Origin: Botrytis cinerea B05.10
Lineage: Eukaryota; Ascomycota; Leotiomycetes; Helotiales; Sclerotiniaceae
NCBI RefSeq assembly: GCF_000143535.2
Contig: NC_037314.1
Location: 682,001 to 746,000 of the forward strand
Direction of reading: 5' to 3'
Length of the DNA: 64,000 nt
Below, one piece after another: positions 26,301 to 40,819 of the stretch (the first letter of the stretch is position 1; each line of letters opens with the position of its first letter). The notes under the pieces are model-generated. The model saw only the letters and a program-made list of their open reading frames with translations. It searched no databases and was not told the origin of the DNA. A program made the position numbers and the translations under genes.

Positions 26301-26785
26301 TTATTGATAATTCCGAAGTGCTAGAATCAGATTCAGAGCCTGAGAGTTCTGATAGTGAGAGTGAGGAAGAGACAGATTATAAGTCTGCATTAAAGAACTT
26401 GCAAAGGAAATTTGATGTATTGATGAAGGATTATTTGGAATTGGCGGATCAGTATGACGAGTTTAGGCATGATGTACTTGGTACGAGTGAAGAAGAAGAT
26501 GATGGAGATGGAGAGGATAATGATGAGGAAGAGGGAGTGAGAAGAGATGAGGTAGGGGCCCATATGGTGGATGTGCTGGTGAAACAGGGGGAGCTTGTCG
26601 TGGAGGATGTACTTGTTTCGTCGTTTAGAAGTGTTAACGAGGAGGGAGAGGGAGAGGGAGAGGGAGAGGGAGTTATGGGTGGTGATGAATTTAGAGACGA
26701 AGGACTCGAGAAAGATGAAGCTATGGTTATTGATCTTACACCAAGCACGTCTTCTGACCCGAGAGGAGAAAGTATGGAATTGTGA
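23399..26785 (+). CDS. Artemis/Snm1-like DNA repair nuclease (MBL/beta-CASP) with long acidic tail
   Basis: A nuclear DNA nuclease of the Snm1/Pso2/Artemis family, with roles in crosslink repair or end processing. Five exons (23399-23444, 23532-24540, 24590-24930, 25023-25512, 25639-26785) give 1010 aa. The metallo-beta-lactamase core is intact: HVHSDH at residues 35-40, DSNHCTGA for motif 2, and LYTGDVRSE for motif 3. The beta-CASP half contains DCIYLDTSN, FSAWTFGYEEVW and PYSRHSSYAEL (the PYSxHSS block typical of Artemis). After about residue 470 the chain is low-complexity and Ser-rich. A CGDC/CTGC pair (Cys 755, 758, 777, 780) looks like a zinc ribbon, followed by highly acidic repeats and a poly-Glu/Gly run. 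The short first exon (MSTFGGYMPEFPDIR) matches the family N-terminus (FxGxxxEFPxIxxDxF). Confidence 0.92.
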
Positions 26786-27312
26786 TGGAAAATATAGTTG
26801 GGGTTGGCTGGCTGGTAGGAGAGAACGGGTCGCTTATTTGCTTCTTACGATAAATTTTGATACCCGGAATTTGCTTTTCGCATTGGTGTTCGCTGGCAAA
26901 GGATGAATGGCAAGATTCAAAAAGGTGTTTTAAAGGGAAAATGGCATTGGTATTGGTATCGGTATGGGTATCAGGTTCCACACGGTACATTATCTGATTT
27001 GATACTTGAGAATATGGTTGGGAAGAATTTGCTTTGGCATAGATATTCCTATTTATGTGTTGTGATATCATGAAATATCACATAAGGAAAGCATTCTCTG
27101 TAGCTCGATGGGTAGTTTGTAATTTTATTAATACAACTATTGCTACTTGCAATTCACGGTCACGTTCATATATCTAATATGGCTTTATGATATATTGTGA
27201 CTGTATGATCATGTAATCAGATACTCATATGATTCGATGTAGCCTGGTAGAGAAGTCCTATATTTTGCAAGAGTTTTATAAAAGTAAACCTCGGCGTGCA
27301 AATCGGGACGTG

Positions 27313-27344
<32 letters not shown>

Positions 27345-27811
27345 CGCGCAGGGAGCAATTCGAAGGAAGACTCTGGAATGGGAGAGAGTATTGCCCCCTC
27401 TTCTTCCATCATGAATACATAGATCGGGGTAGAGAAGTAGAAGAGTATCAGAAGGGAGGAATGAATAGAGCAGGAAAGTGCATGGTGAATGGTGAATGGT
27501 GACACGAGTAGATTCTAATGGGATTTCGAGGGAAGGGTGGTACTTACTTCCGGACTGGGGTTGAGGAGTAGATGTTGTGTGCTTGCTATCGGGTTACGTG
27601 GAGAGGGGAAGGAAGAGATGGTGTTTCTCATCTTTAGAGTTTTTTTTATTTTTAATTTTTTACGGATTTCCTGATTTGGGGGGGTTTTTTGGGGGGGGAT
27701 TTCTTTACGAGTATCTCAGCTCCCCTCTCTCCTCGCTCCACTCCTCCTCCCCCCACAACTCAGCTAGTGAAGGATCATGAAATATTGCATGCATGTTGGT
27801 TGTAGATTTCG

Positions 27812-27848
<37 letters not shown>

Positions 27849-30800
27849 AACCTTATCTCGTCGCATCTCATCTCATCTCATCATAATGTTGTATGTATAT
27901 GTATAGTACGATGTTTGGGTAGCCCTTAGGGGGGGGGTGTAATGGAATGGAAAGGAAAGGCAAGTAAGAAATTATGAGATGTGAAGGGTGGGGTGTGGAT
28001 GATTGGGTGGGAGAGGATGGGTGGGGGGGAGGAGGGGTGGTATATGAGGAGAGGAGAGGAGAAGAGAGGAGAGGAGGGGGGTTAGTTCCAGCTCTTCTGG
28101 GGTTTGTGGGTTGGTTGGTTGGGGGGTTGGAACTTGGGTGAGGGGTGAGGGGTGAGGGGGTGAGGGGGTAGGGATGAAGAATTGTGAGGGTGAGTGTGAG
28201 TGTGAGTGTGAGTGAGGGGTAGGTAATAGCTAGCTAGCCAGCTAGCCAGCTGGCTGGATAGGAAGAGAGTAGTATGTATGAGCTACCTACCTACCTACCT
28301 ACCTACCTACCTAATTAATTAATTACTTACTTACATACCATGTGATGGATGGATGTAGAGAGGAGTTATTGATTTTTCACATATCGCAATACTCCATTCG
28401 GGAGGAGAATACCGAGGGATTTATTCTTATTATTCACAGTTTTGAAGAATTTATTGCTCGCCTCGTCTACTCACCTGCTTAGATCGGTAGGTAGGTAGGT
28501 AGGTAGGTAGGTAAATGTACAAGGTTAGATGTGTAGATATATATATATATATATATATATATAGTTTGAGAATTCATCTATCTATTTACCTACCTACTAC
28601 ATTCAGTTAAATTACTTTGATAGATATATATAGAGAGAATTATCTACCTACTACATTTAGTTACCTTACCTTACTCTGATGTATGTATGTATGTATATAT
28701 ATATATATATATATGTATAGTTACTATATCGGTATATTTCTTAATTAAGAATGAACATAAAGGTTTGAATTTAGGATTTATAATAGAGATTAGGATTGAG
28801 ATTAGAATCGATTGATTGATTGCTTTATTTCATTTCATTACTATCTATCTATCTACCTATCCATTCATCTACTGATCTATATCTATTATAATCTTCGAGA
28901 GATATATATAGTTATATGGATCGGTATAGTTATAGCTCATTCTTATTATTTACTCTCATCCACATCCGCATTTTCAGATCTCGTTTGAAAAGTGTGATGA
29001 TTGGGTATTGCGTATTGCGCTCCGTGGCTGTTTGTTTTCGTTTGTTTGTTTGTTTGTTTGTTTGTGGTTACCTACTTGCATAACCTTATTATTACTCATA
29101 CAATACGATGGATTATTTAGTATCGTGTAAGTGTTACATACTAGTTAGTTAGTGGTTGTAATAAAGAATGAAAAAAATGATATGATGTGATGTGATGTGA
29201 TATGATATGATAGTTAATGCTAGCTGCGAACGAAGTATGTATACAGACATATTAATTCTTCTACTACTACATCGCTATCGTTCGTAACCTTACGGAGTCA
29301 TCTTGAAGAATCCGATTTGGTAGGGCGGGAGGGGATGGATGGGATGGGATGGGATGGGGCGGGTAGACAGGGCTGGATCGTTCAAGATCAAGTGATTGAT
29401 TGGATCTTATGACTTGCATTTCTTTACTTGGGTTATTTGATTTGGGTTACATACATACATATATACATACATGTATAGGTTACATAGGTTATTTGCCGGG
29501 ATCGATCGTGGGGTGAGTGGGAGGGAGGTAGCGAGGTGGGAGATGGAGATGGAGATGGAGATGGAGAGGGCGAGGAGCGAGGGTGTGAGATGGTGAGTCC
29601 AGGGGTTGTTTGGTTTGGTTTGGTTTGGTTTGGGTTGGGAGTGTGGGTTTGGGTATGATTGAGTGTGAGTGTGAGTGTGAGGGTGAGTATGGGCATGGAT
29701 GGGATTGGAGATGGGAGATGGGAGCACGAAGAATAAAGAATGAGAAGGTCGTGGTGTGATGATGTGATAGGTACGGGGAAGAGGAAACGTGTATGGTGAC
29801 ACGACCGACTGTGTAGGCATAGGATAGGAAGGTAGGAGGATAGGAGGATAGAGTGCTGGCTGGCTTGGGTATTCTCTTCATCTTTCTTGCGGGCGACAGG
29901 AAGATAGATAGGGTGGGAAGACGTGGCCAAATACTCAACATGTCCATATTACTGGCAGCGGGTCGTTTTTGCGTGCAGAGTAAAGAGGTCTACTTCTGGT
30001 ACTGTGGTGATGATTACCTACGGAGAGGATCATTTGATGCATGCATGGATTGGACCGCACGTGGATCGGTAGATAGATGGACGAGAGACGATGGAGAGTG
30101 GAACCATGACCACGTCAATGAACACGACAACACGAAGATGAGCATGCGAGATACAGTCCAATCCAATCTCAGGCAAAAGGGAAAAGGGAAATACATGCAA
30201 AGATTGGCTGGATCGCATTGGGAGTGTTGTGTAGAAAGGTTGCGAGAAAGGCCGGATCCAATGTGACTTGATACCTGTGAGGGAGGATGAATACCTGTCT
30301 ATCACGGTACTTTGGCCGGCTTGGTGGCCTTTGGACCTCTCTCTGGATGATTCTTGCACGCTCTTTTGACGTTGTATGGAGCGATGGATGGGTGGATAGA
30401 TGAGCGATGTATTATTGAATGCACAATGGGAGGGAGTTATGTGAATGAATCTGGTGTCTGTGTTATCCCTCGCTATGGCATACGTCCGACTTTTGTATCC
30501 ATCTATGCAAGGACAAGCACAAGCACATTCTATTCCCGACTCGTATTTGGTACTGATCTGTATATCGGCATATGTAAGAAAAAATGCACAACTTAAGAGA
30601 AGTATATACTTCCTCTTTTATACCTACGTACGCGTGAACACTTTATGATTGTTTTCATTTTGGTAATTGTCGTCGCCGTCGTCGTTCTTATACCTCTCTT
30701 CTAAATATCATCATCACCATCATCCTCGCCCAGCCCCCCAACTTGGTGCATTCTCCAATTCTATTCCAATCAAGCACTTCATTCCAATCTATTTGATCGA

Positions 30801-32772
30801 CCTTACTTACCGCAACTCCCACTGCATTGCAACTCAGGTGGGGGGGGTTGGTTTACCGTTCAGGGAAAATAAACCTTCCCAGCAGCTTCCAAGCATCGCT
30901 CGGAACATTTGGATTTCTGAGAATAGACAAATTCAATATCGACGAGGGTTAGATGACCTGGGTAAGGTAGCATCTTTGATCTTGTCTCGATGTATTAATA
31001 AAGAGAGGGCTGCATATTGATGAGTATCGACTGGCTGGCTACGAATAGGAGATCCAGGTGTAGAGCATCGGGCATGGGTTTGGGCAAGGAAATGCTCTGG
31101 TGACCGCGACGGTGACATGCCATATCACAGTATACCGACTTGGATTCTTGCGGATGCATATATAGCGAGAGGTAGTTAGTTATTCACGGTTCGGCATTTC
31201 GTTCACATCTTCCCATTGATGCAAGAAAAGTGTTGGAAGGCGAGGACCCGACTCTGGTTCCAGTTCCCACACGCGACCTTGCCCTCAGCTCCACCTCAAC
31301 CGCAGGAGGTCATTTAGAATACTCCGTAGAAGCACGACAATAAGTGCATGGAAGGAAAGGAGAAGAAAGAAAGGGGCGGAAGGAAGAACGATCTCCTCAG
31401 CATCGCCAGCAACGTACGATGTGCAGCAATTCGAAAAGAAATCCCCGAGGCTTTCACACGAAGTGTCTCAGATCCGAATCATCTAGAGTGCTTCACACAA
31501 AACATATGACATACTAGACACTTCTGACGTCTGCTCTTTTTTTGTTGCTTCCACTAGTTGACATGTCCTGAACTGCCCATATACTCCTGCTCTGCTCCTC
31601 TCGTCGAATCTACTCGGCGACGGCATCCAAACCTGCTCCCGATCTAATTAGACATTTGACCTGGATAAGACGATAGATAGGATACGAGCCACTACTTCGC
31701 AAGTAAGTAGCGAGCGTGCAGACAGCGAACAATCTAATTCATTTCTTACGATGCACTACCAGTGATCCAATGATCCAATTACCCAGCGGTCCAATTATTC
31801 TCGCGCTCAAACATCCAAGCATTCATTACACGCATCATCCATCCAACCCCCTCGCTCCCAAAAGAAGGCTAACCAGCTCATCATAGAAGATTTTATTCAC
31901 ACAACACCCATACACCACCACTCAAGAGCAGTACAACGCAGCCCGAACCCTTACCCTTTTTTCCCACACCTAGTACAACTACCTGCGACTTCACTCCCTC
32001 ACCTCTCTGACCTCCCTTCCCTTGCCTTTGACTTTGACCACAACACCACGCTTCCTTCCTCAATATCCACTCCGACTTAAACTCCACCGCCAGTCTGACC
32101 CTTCTTCTGACCTTCTTCTGGCCTTCTTCTGACCTTCTTCATCATCTCACCATCGCCTCTTTTAAGAAAGCTCTTTTTTTAATTTGCTATTTATTTCTCC
32201 CTCGCACTCATTCCTTCACTCTTCAGCTTGGAAGTCGACCTATAAAGAAAAAGAGAACCAGACAAATACCTAGAAAAGACGCTCAATCTTTCCTCTTTCT
32301 TGAAACGGTCTCGTCAACTCAACTTTCATCTACTCTTTCACATACATCCAAGCTTTGTTCGATCGTCATATCATCGACACCGGCAGCAACAAATTCCTAC
32401 CAGAAATCCGTGAACCATTTACACATTGGATACTATACGACAATCACAATTGGCCCGGAACTCTCACTCACGCTGGATTGGCAGAAAGACCAGATTCACT
32501 CAACACAATTGCACCATTCATCATCACTTTTACTTTTCTGGTCGACAATCAAAGGCTTGGTCAAAACCATTGAATTGCACAAGCTTTGGAAGAAAGAACC
32601 TCCGCTCCTTTAGTGCCCAATCATCCTTCAAAGGATTGTCCCGGGGTATCTAAAGTTTTTATAATCACGAACTTCATATCAGCTCGGACACCGCCACGGT
32701 CAGTTGTTAAAGGCCTCCCTCGCCGTACAATCCAGTCTTACTTTTGACGTACAATTCGCCTCCTCAGCCATC
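26786..32772. repeat. 6-kb gene-free region rich in microsatellites and strand-asymmetric simple sequence
   Basis: No supported gene. Contents in order: poly-T of about 29 at 27316-27344; (ATC/CAT)n at about 27811-27847; G/A-rich plus strand from about 27600 to 30000 (GGGGTGAG, GTGAGT and GGTTT units); (CTAC)n with TTAA/TTAC tail at about 28280-28335; (TAGG)n at about 28486-28514; (AT)n at about 28534-28562 and 28692-28714; (TTTG)n near 29040-29065; GATG/GGGAT units near 29335-29360. From about 31800 to 32700 the plus strand becomes pyrimidine-rich (C/T), as expected of a fungal promoter and long 5' leader of the gene at 32773. Several upstream ATG frames occur in that leader. Frames in the repeats are artefacts. 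Confidence 0.75.
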
Positions 32773-33846
32773 ATGAAAGGCCGTCCTGTCGACCAGCTCG
32801 TGTTCGAGTGTATGTTTCCTAAACCCAGGGCTGGCGATCCGCAAAATTTCCAAGCCTTCTTGCAGCGAAGTCTGGTGCCTGAAGTTCGTTGTGAAACTCA
32901 AGGTTTCTATGGTCACTTAACTTCGCAGGAAGCAAAGTATCCTGGCTTAGATTATTCTTACCGGCCGCATCGCGTTCGACTCTCGAGATTTCAGTGGCAC
33001 AGACGACTATTTCGAGCTTTCGATAATCTGAGACTTACGGAATACGAAATTGCTACCTTGACAAAGTGGGAAGGCACGAGATGGGCAAAGGAAAGATTTG
33101 AAAAAGAAAGAGGAATTGTCATCAGGGATACAACGGGTGATGGAATTGAAGATTGGGTATCGCCGGAGTTACGACCCACAGTTGTGCGATCCGCAGTGCC
33201 AGCAGTCGGAGATGAGTTAGAGGAAGAGGAAGGATTGGATGATAATGACTTGGAAGATGATGATGGAGAGAGCGATATCGAAATTACAAGTGTGGGAACT
33301 GCATTGAATGAGAGACTGATAGCTGCTGCTGCTGAAAGAGAAGCTGGCAATATCACGGCACCAATGGATGAAGCATGGGAACAATGGATGAAAGATGCTT
33401 ACGAGACAGGAGGCATGCATATCTCGAATCCCAATTTGAATCCAAATGCCAATATTGTGGGTACGAGACCTGCTCCTAATGGATCGAGGGTTTATGTTGC
33501 ACACCCATCAGCTCAGCGTGCAAGTCATGCAAGCCATGCGAGAACGACGAATTTAACACCCCTTTTCGATTCATCCAATGGTCGACAAATTCCTTCGAGA
33601 TATATTGACATTGGACATATCGACGCATCAAATATGTCTTTTTCAAGAATGCATGCTGGAAGCGATGGTCCAAGGGAATCTGTCGAACAGACAATTATGA
33701 GAAGAAGGGATATTGAACAAGCAGTTATGAGAAGAGCTGATGCTAGTAGAGAACATCGTTATCTATATGCAAGAAGGCATCCGGATGTTCTTAGAAGTAT
33801 TCATGGAAATCGATATGTTCCTGAATATGAAGATTATTCTTCATAG
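32773..33846 (+). CDS. Orphan protein, 357 aa, with basic N-terminal domain and acidic linker
   Basis: Function unknown. A single open frame from the ATG at 32773; the frame is open upstream but has no ATG there. The first 140 residues look like a folded domain rich in aromatic and basic residues (VDQLVFECMFPKP, PHRVRLSRFQWHRR, LTEYEIATLTKWEG). An acidic run follows (ELEEEEGLDDNDLEDDDGE) and then a Ser/Asn/Arg-rich tail ending PEYEDYSS. No signal peptide or membrane segment. The gene sits alone in about 9 kb of simple sequence, with a pyrimidine-rich leader. That context is common for highly regulated fungal genes, but no regulatory domain is recognised. Real gene likely because of the long structured frame and leader. 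Confidence 0.75.
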   Translation: MKGRPVDQLVFECMFPKPRAGDPQNFQAFLQRSLVPEVRCETQGFYGHLTSQEAKYPGLDYSYRPHRVRLSRFQWHRRLFRAFDNLRLTEYEIATLTKWEGTRWAKERFEKERGIVIRDTTGDGIEDWVSPELRPTVVRSAVPAVGDELEEEEGLDDNDLEDDDGESDIEITSVGTALNERLIAAAAEREAGNITAPMDEAWEQWMKDAYETGGMHISNPNLNPNANIVGTRPAPNGSRVYVAHPSAQRASHASHARTTNLTPLFDSSNGRQIPSRYIDIGHIDASNMSFSRMHAGSDGPRESVEQTIMRRRDIEQAVMRRADASREHRYLYARRHPDVLRSIHGNRYVPEYEDYSS

Positions 33847-35787
<1,941 letters not shown>

Positions 35788-37337
35788 CTAATTATCCAAA
35801 AGATAAGACCACTCTGGAATTTCTTTGATGAGACTCCACATGTATTTTTCCACCTTGTTTGCACACTTTGCATATGGCGTGGAATCGTTGTTGTATTTTT
35901 TACAATTGGAGAAAACTAGCGTTGCGTCGGCGACAAAATCTTCTGGCTTCTCATATGAATCCTGATCGAGTTTTCTTTCCATGGTTTCAAAATCCATCGG
36001 GTTCGTAATTACCGAGTAGTAATCTGCAACTTCATTTCCATTGACAGGAGCTTTGAATGGCCAAGCTTTCTGGTGATTTTGGAGCGAACTCAAAAGGCGA
36101 GAAAGTTGTGCATAATTCGGTCCATGGCGAGGTTGACGAGCTAATTCGTCCATGGCGGGTGTCCAACCAGAGGCGCGGATGGCGGGGATAGACATGGGAT
36201 CGATTGGAAAAGCGCCATTTTTCCATTGTTTGGGTGGTGCGTGGACTTCGTCTGATTTGCTAAAGGCGAGAATCTTCGCATTGACTACCTCCTTTTGCTT
36301 AACGATCATGCGGTTTGACTCAAGGTAACGAACTCTGGGAACCATTTCACAATGCATGATTGTTCCACCTTCATAATCTTTGATGTAACCCATCCAGAGA
36401 GGTTTCGGTAGAGTAATCTCTTTGGTAAATCCTTGTTTCTTAAAGTATCCAATGGCATAATTGTCGGCGTAGGTGAGGAAATGCATGACTTTGGAAGAAG
36501 CTTTGACATAATCTTTGAGATGGTTCATGAGATGCGCACCATATCCTTTGACTTGCTGATCGGATGATATAGCACAAAAAACAATCTCCGCAAACTCGTG
36601 ATCATCAAATGGTCGATATGTTATCCCTCCTAATACTTCCAGTGTTGCTTTCTTTACCAACGCCATAGATAAATGATTCCGATCATAGACCAGACGAGCA
36701 ATATATTCCTTTGGCATTTTGGGCAATTGTTTTTGAAAAATACCTTTCAGTCCCGAGAGAATTATAGTACTCTCATTCGTATCGTCATTATTAACAACTC
36801 GAAAATCAATTTCACCCTCTCGTTCTTCGATCACTGCGGGCTTAAATATTGTTAGACGGAAAGACTGATGATTGATCGCATTAGCATACTCACTTTTTCT
36901 GGAAAAGGTATAATGTTGATGTTGGCAGGATGTTCTGCATTCGCCTTCTTTAAATTTTCGGTCAATTCGGTTTCACTCATTTTCATCTTTTTGGAAGATA
37001 CGGGAAAACTAGGGGGCTCCTCTGTAGCCTTTCGCTTTGGCGCATTTTGGGAATTTGAGAGCGACTCTTCTGTACCAGCTTTTCGTTTTGGTGTATCTTG
37101 AAGATTTGGACCCATGACTGTGTTGGATTCAGTATCTTCTTGATCCGTGTCCTCGAAATCTGAAATCGATTCTTCTGAGGGTGTTAGAGAGTCTAGGCTT
37201 GATTCTCCTGACACAGTACGTTCTGTGGGATTAGGTGCTTTCTCAATGCTAGACCGTGATAACTGAGTACGTGGTCTTCTAGGGCCTGTTGTATTCCAAT
37301 ATTTGCCCAAATCGCTATCGATATCTTGGGGAGCCAT
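35788..37337 (-). CDS. gcn5: Histone acetyltransferase Gcn5 (SAGA catalytic subunit)
   Basis: Acetylates histone H3 tails as the catalytic subunit of SAGA/ADA, in the nucleus. Exons 36894-37337 and 35788-36840 (GTGAGT donor, phase 0) give 498 aa, somewhat longer than many fungal Gcn5 proteins because of a Ser/acidic N-terminal extension with a repeated PKRKA motif (about residues 82-110). The GNAT domain contains [11 protein letters not shown], with the catalytic Glu at about residue 233, and the acetyl-CoA loop [18 protein letters not shown]. The [11 protein letters not shown] block follows. The C-terminal bromodomain (about residues 390-490) has [21 protein letters not shown] and the acetyl-lysine Asn in [10 protein letters not shown]. 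All key residues are present. Its partner Ada3 is encoded at 17236-19359. Confidence 0.97.
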
Positions 37338-37898
37338 GTTAGCAACTTCTGATCAATTGTATGTAGATTGAGGAGTGGCTTACTGTAGTTCTATAATATC
37401 AAAATAGATAATAAATCAGGATCAATACTGCTGTTGCTTCTTGCCAACTCTATTTCTCTTGATAGATTGAAGTATATCGTCGTTGCCAAAAACGGTGGAA
37501 TATTAATGGGAAGGAGGGGAAAGAGATGGAAAGAGGTACGTTCAATGTAAGAAACCTGGAGAAGTTGATCATCAAGGTTCCCTTCATTATGTAATCATCT
37601 TAGTGGCTCCAATTAGTGGCTCGAGTGGCTCGAGTGGCTGAAGTGCATTAGTGGTTCTGGGTCCATCGGAGGAGCTTTTTTCCGACGCTAAACTATTCCA
37701 GGATGTGAAGCCAGATTGCTGATGCTTTCCACAGGTGTCGTAAGCTTTGAGCTATATCAATTGATTTCAGACTACTGCAGTTGTACATAGCAGAGACAAT
37801 AACAATCAGTCAATCGATTCCTTCTTGAATTCTACTTGACCTCTCGCAAATAGTCGATTCAAATTTACTCACCAGTACACATCTTTCAAACTTATCAT
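37338..37898. promoter_or_regulatory. Divergent promoter region, gcn5 / ost5
   Basis: 561 bp between two divergently transcribed genes, so it should hold both promoters. It contains a short tandem of GTGGCTC/GAGTGGCT units at about 37602-37640. No specific factor site can be claimed. Confidence 0.5.
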
Positions 37899-38244
37899 AT
37901 GGAGTCCTCATTACACGGAGTTTGGGAAAGTGCCGTTGGCAATCCCTTCATCCCTACCGTTGGAAAAGACAGCCAGTTCTCCTTGGGATTCTCATTATTG
38001 TGCATCGGAGTTCTTCTTTCTGGATTGTTTGGTCTCAGTATGCTTTTCCAAAATTATATCAGCAGGCTTGTAACTAACAATTCATTCTAGACCGATCAGC
38101 TCTCACTCTGCCACTACTTGGACTTCCTGCTTCAGCAGCCATTGCGTATGTTGTAGTCAAATATTCTTCTTCCTCCTCCAGGTACTAATATTAAGTAGGT
38201 TTGGCTCAGTTTATATGATCTGTGCGGTTGGAGTTTATGTTTAA
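37899..38244 (+). CDS. ost5: Oligosaccharyltransferase small subunit Ost5/TMEM258
   Basis: A small subunit of the ER oligosaccharyltransferase that transfers glycans to Asn. Exons 37899-38037, 38091-38145 and 38199-38244 give 79 aa, exactly the size of the family. Landmarks are PFIPTVGKDSQF after the lumenal N-terminus, a first membrane helix (FSLLCIGVLLSGLFGL), the short LPLLGLPASAAIAFGSVY segment and a second helix ending MICAVGVYV. Both introns are about 53 nt and phase-consistent (1, then 2). Because the exons are so short the gene is easy to miss. Rad1 begins 187 bp downstream on the same strand. Confidence 0.9.
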
Positions 38245-38430
38245 GATACCCCTCCATCATCGAGACGAACATACTACGTTATCGCATTTTTGTACAATAG
38301 CTGGATGATATAAAAAGCAAAGGAGTTAATACAATTCTCACATTTGATTTCGCCGATAAAATATTCAATTTTCTCTACAACAGTTCCTTTTGGATAAACC
38401 ATCCACCAATTCTCTCTCTTTATCTTCACA

Positions 38431-39519
38431 ATGTCGACTCCGCCTGTTCACGAAGAGCAGGCAGTGCCAATCTTCAAAGCCGTTTCCAGTTCCGCCCGGC
38501 AGCTCTTCCAATTACTCAATACTATACGATTCGCAACCAAAGTTCAAGTTCAAATTAGTACCGAAGGTATTCGATTTGCGGTTGAAGAATCTAGAGTAAT
38601 GCAAGGTTAGTTCCCATAGTTCAATGGACGTAGTTCGCCTTGTAACTTCTTTTTTATAGGAATTGTTTTTCTTGACAAAGCCTTATTTACCACTTTCAAC
38701 TGCACTCTTCCCGAATCGAATCCTGAAGAGAATGAAGAAGAAGATGCACCCTCAAATGATTTACCTGTCTTTCAAATATCGCTTTCCGCCTTGCTCGAAA
38801 CTTTACAAATTTTCGGCGCAGCAGATGCTACTTCACGATTTTCCAGACCCGAAAATGAAGGATATAATAGTAATATTCGTCCCAATCGACAAAATGCATT
38901 CAGCAATCAAGCTTTAGGAATGGCGGGCGTATGTCGATTCTCTTATACTGGAACAGGATCTCCTTTCAGTATTATTCTCGAAGAAGCGGGTGTCACTACA
39001 ACTTGTAACCTTAATACCTATGAACCAGAAGACTCGGAAGAAATCCCATTTCAACGAAATGCGATGCAAGTCAAAATCATTACACAAGCTCGATGGCTTT
39101 TCGATGCTATTCAAGAGTTAAATAACATGACTCCAACTCGACTTGATATTCTTGCCCTTCCTTCAAATCCCTATTTCAGCTTATCTGCTTCTGGCCATTT
39201 GGGGAGCGCTAGTGTTGACTTTTCTAAAGGTAGAGAATTATTGGAAACTTTTACTGTTAAAGAAAGGTGGTTTCAAAGTTATCGCTTCGATATGGTGAAA
39301 GCTGCTGGGGACGCTATGAGACTAGCAAGTAAAGTTAGCGTAAGAGGGGATGAGCAAGGCGTTTTGAGCTTACAATTTATGGTCGAGGTAGATGGCGGTG
39401 GTGTTAGCTTTGTTGATTTCAGATTTGTGCCATTCATTCGAGGGGAAGAAGATGAGGATGGAGAGAACAGTCAAGAGGATGAGGATGATGAGTTTGGAGA
39501 AGGAGGTGATGATGCATAG
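38431..39519 (+). CDS. rad1: DNA damage checkpoint clamp subunit Rad1 (9-1-1 complex)
   Basis: Rad1 (S. pombe name; Rad17 in budding yeast) forms the PCNA-like Rad9-Rad1-Hus1 clamp loaded at damaged DNA. Exons 38431-38605 and 38660-39519 (54-nt intron, phase 1) give 344 aa, the expected size. Recognisable blocks: FKAVSSSARQLFQLLNTIRF, VQISTEGIRFAVEESRVMQG (the conserved start of the clamp fold), FQISLSALLETLQIFG, then LFDAIQELN and FTVKERWFQSYRFDMV, ending in RFVPF and an acidic tail. There is no exonuclease motif, as in other fungi where this protein acts as a clamp. Start chosen at the first ATG (MSTPPVHEEQ). Confidence 0.93.
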
Positions 39520-39936
39520 TAGGCTATCCCAACAATATCAAGCAAACTTTACATGATTTGAGTGTCGGATGTATCAAAAAACTTCTGGGCTTCAACCTAG
39601 CTGTCTTTTGGCATGTTTCATCGCCATCTTCTGTCATAAAGCGCATCCAAATTGTGCTATTTTTATTTAAACTTTTGCAGGTTGGATTGGGCCGTACCAC
39701 GATTCATCTAAAAGCAGTGAATTTACCCATTCATCCACCGTACGTAAGCCCTAGCAATACTGAGCGACGTAGTCTCATAATCAGAAAGACACATTTCCTG
39801 CAGGACTTTGCATTCTTGCAAGACAATTTATAAATTTGACATAAATCCCCAGTTTTCTTCTCCAACTTCCTAAACTACCAAAAGACCAGACCACCAAAAC
39901 CCAACAAACGCTTAATCATTCCAGAATAAATTAGAA
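39520..39936. other. Intergenic region
   Basis: 417 bp between two plus-strand genes; nothing recognised beyond presumed terminator and promoter sequence. Confidence 0.35.
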
Positions 39937-40819
39937 ATGGAAACGACGTCTGACAACACACTTTTCGCCATCTGCCTTACATTCCCTATATTCATAGCGA
40001 CGATACTATTCATCTGCGTAAAAATAGAACATGGAAATGATATTATCAATGCAGAGGCCAAGGAACGAAAACGTATAATTTCGCAATTACTGCATCTCGG
40101 ACCGCATAGATTGCGAGGAATTTGTGAGGGAGAAGGTGTTGAGTTTATGATTAGGAGTGAGGATGAAGGAGTTGCTGCTGTTGGTGCTGGAGAGGGAGAG
40201 GATAGCAGAGACGAACTCCGAATCATCTCGGAACAAATATCACAATACGTGCGAGCCCAGTTGCGAACGGAATTGAGATTGAAAATGGAAGGGGATGTGA
40301 GAAGGGATGTTGGGAGGGAGTTGAAGGGGGAGATTAGAGCGGAGATGAAGAGGAGTGGGGGGGAGGTTGGGTTGATTGCTGAGGCGGTTGCGGATATTAG
40401 GGAGGAGGTTAGACGGGAGGTTCAGCAGAGATTGAGGAGAGAGATGGCGAGGGATGTGAGGTGAGTTTTGGCGGGGCTTTTGTTTTTTTCTGTTGTATTG
40501 GTCGTGAGTTGGCTACCTACTGACGTGCTCCCGATTTAGGAGAGTGATTGATGCGGAGAAAAAGGAATTGGAGGTGAAGTTGAGGCGAGAGATGAAGATG
40601 GAGGAGAGAATGGCTGAGGTCGAGAAGAAAGTCAAGGCGCAGACTGCAGAAAAGGACACGAAGAAGGGAAGTGAGAGTGGAGGTGGAGGTGGTAGTGAGG
40701 AAGTTATGATGTCGAAAGTGACTACGCAGGAGGAAAATGGGGATGGAATTGGTAGTGCGGAGATGATGTTTTCAAAGACGACCACACAGAGTGTTGTTGC
40801 AAGGACGAAGACGAGATAG
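39937..40819 (+). CDS. N-terminally anchored coiled-coil protein, 267 aa, unassigned
   Basis: Exons 39937-40460 and 40540-40819 join in phase 2 (GTGAGT donor, TTTAG acceptor). Residues about 9-28 (LFAICLTFPIFIATILFICV) form one hydrophobic helix, either a signal anchor or uncleaved membrane segment. The rest is very rich in Arg, Glu and Lys with heptad-like spacing (about residues 95-220: VRAQLRTELRLKMEGDVRRD, then EEVRREVQQRLRREMARDV, then VKLRREMKMEERMAEVEKKV), predicting a long coiled coil. A Gly/Ser/Thr tail follows. Function unknown. It could tether or organise something at a membrane. The charged repeats could be fast-evolving. Confidence 0.65.

Noticed and set aside
29407..29947. Pro/Ser/His-rich minus-strand frames of 137-165 codons
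   Set aside because: Three overlapping frames in simple-sequence DNA; composition follows the repeats.
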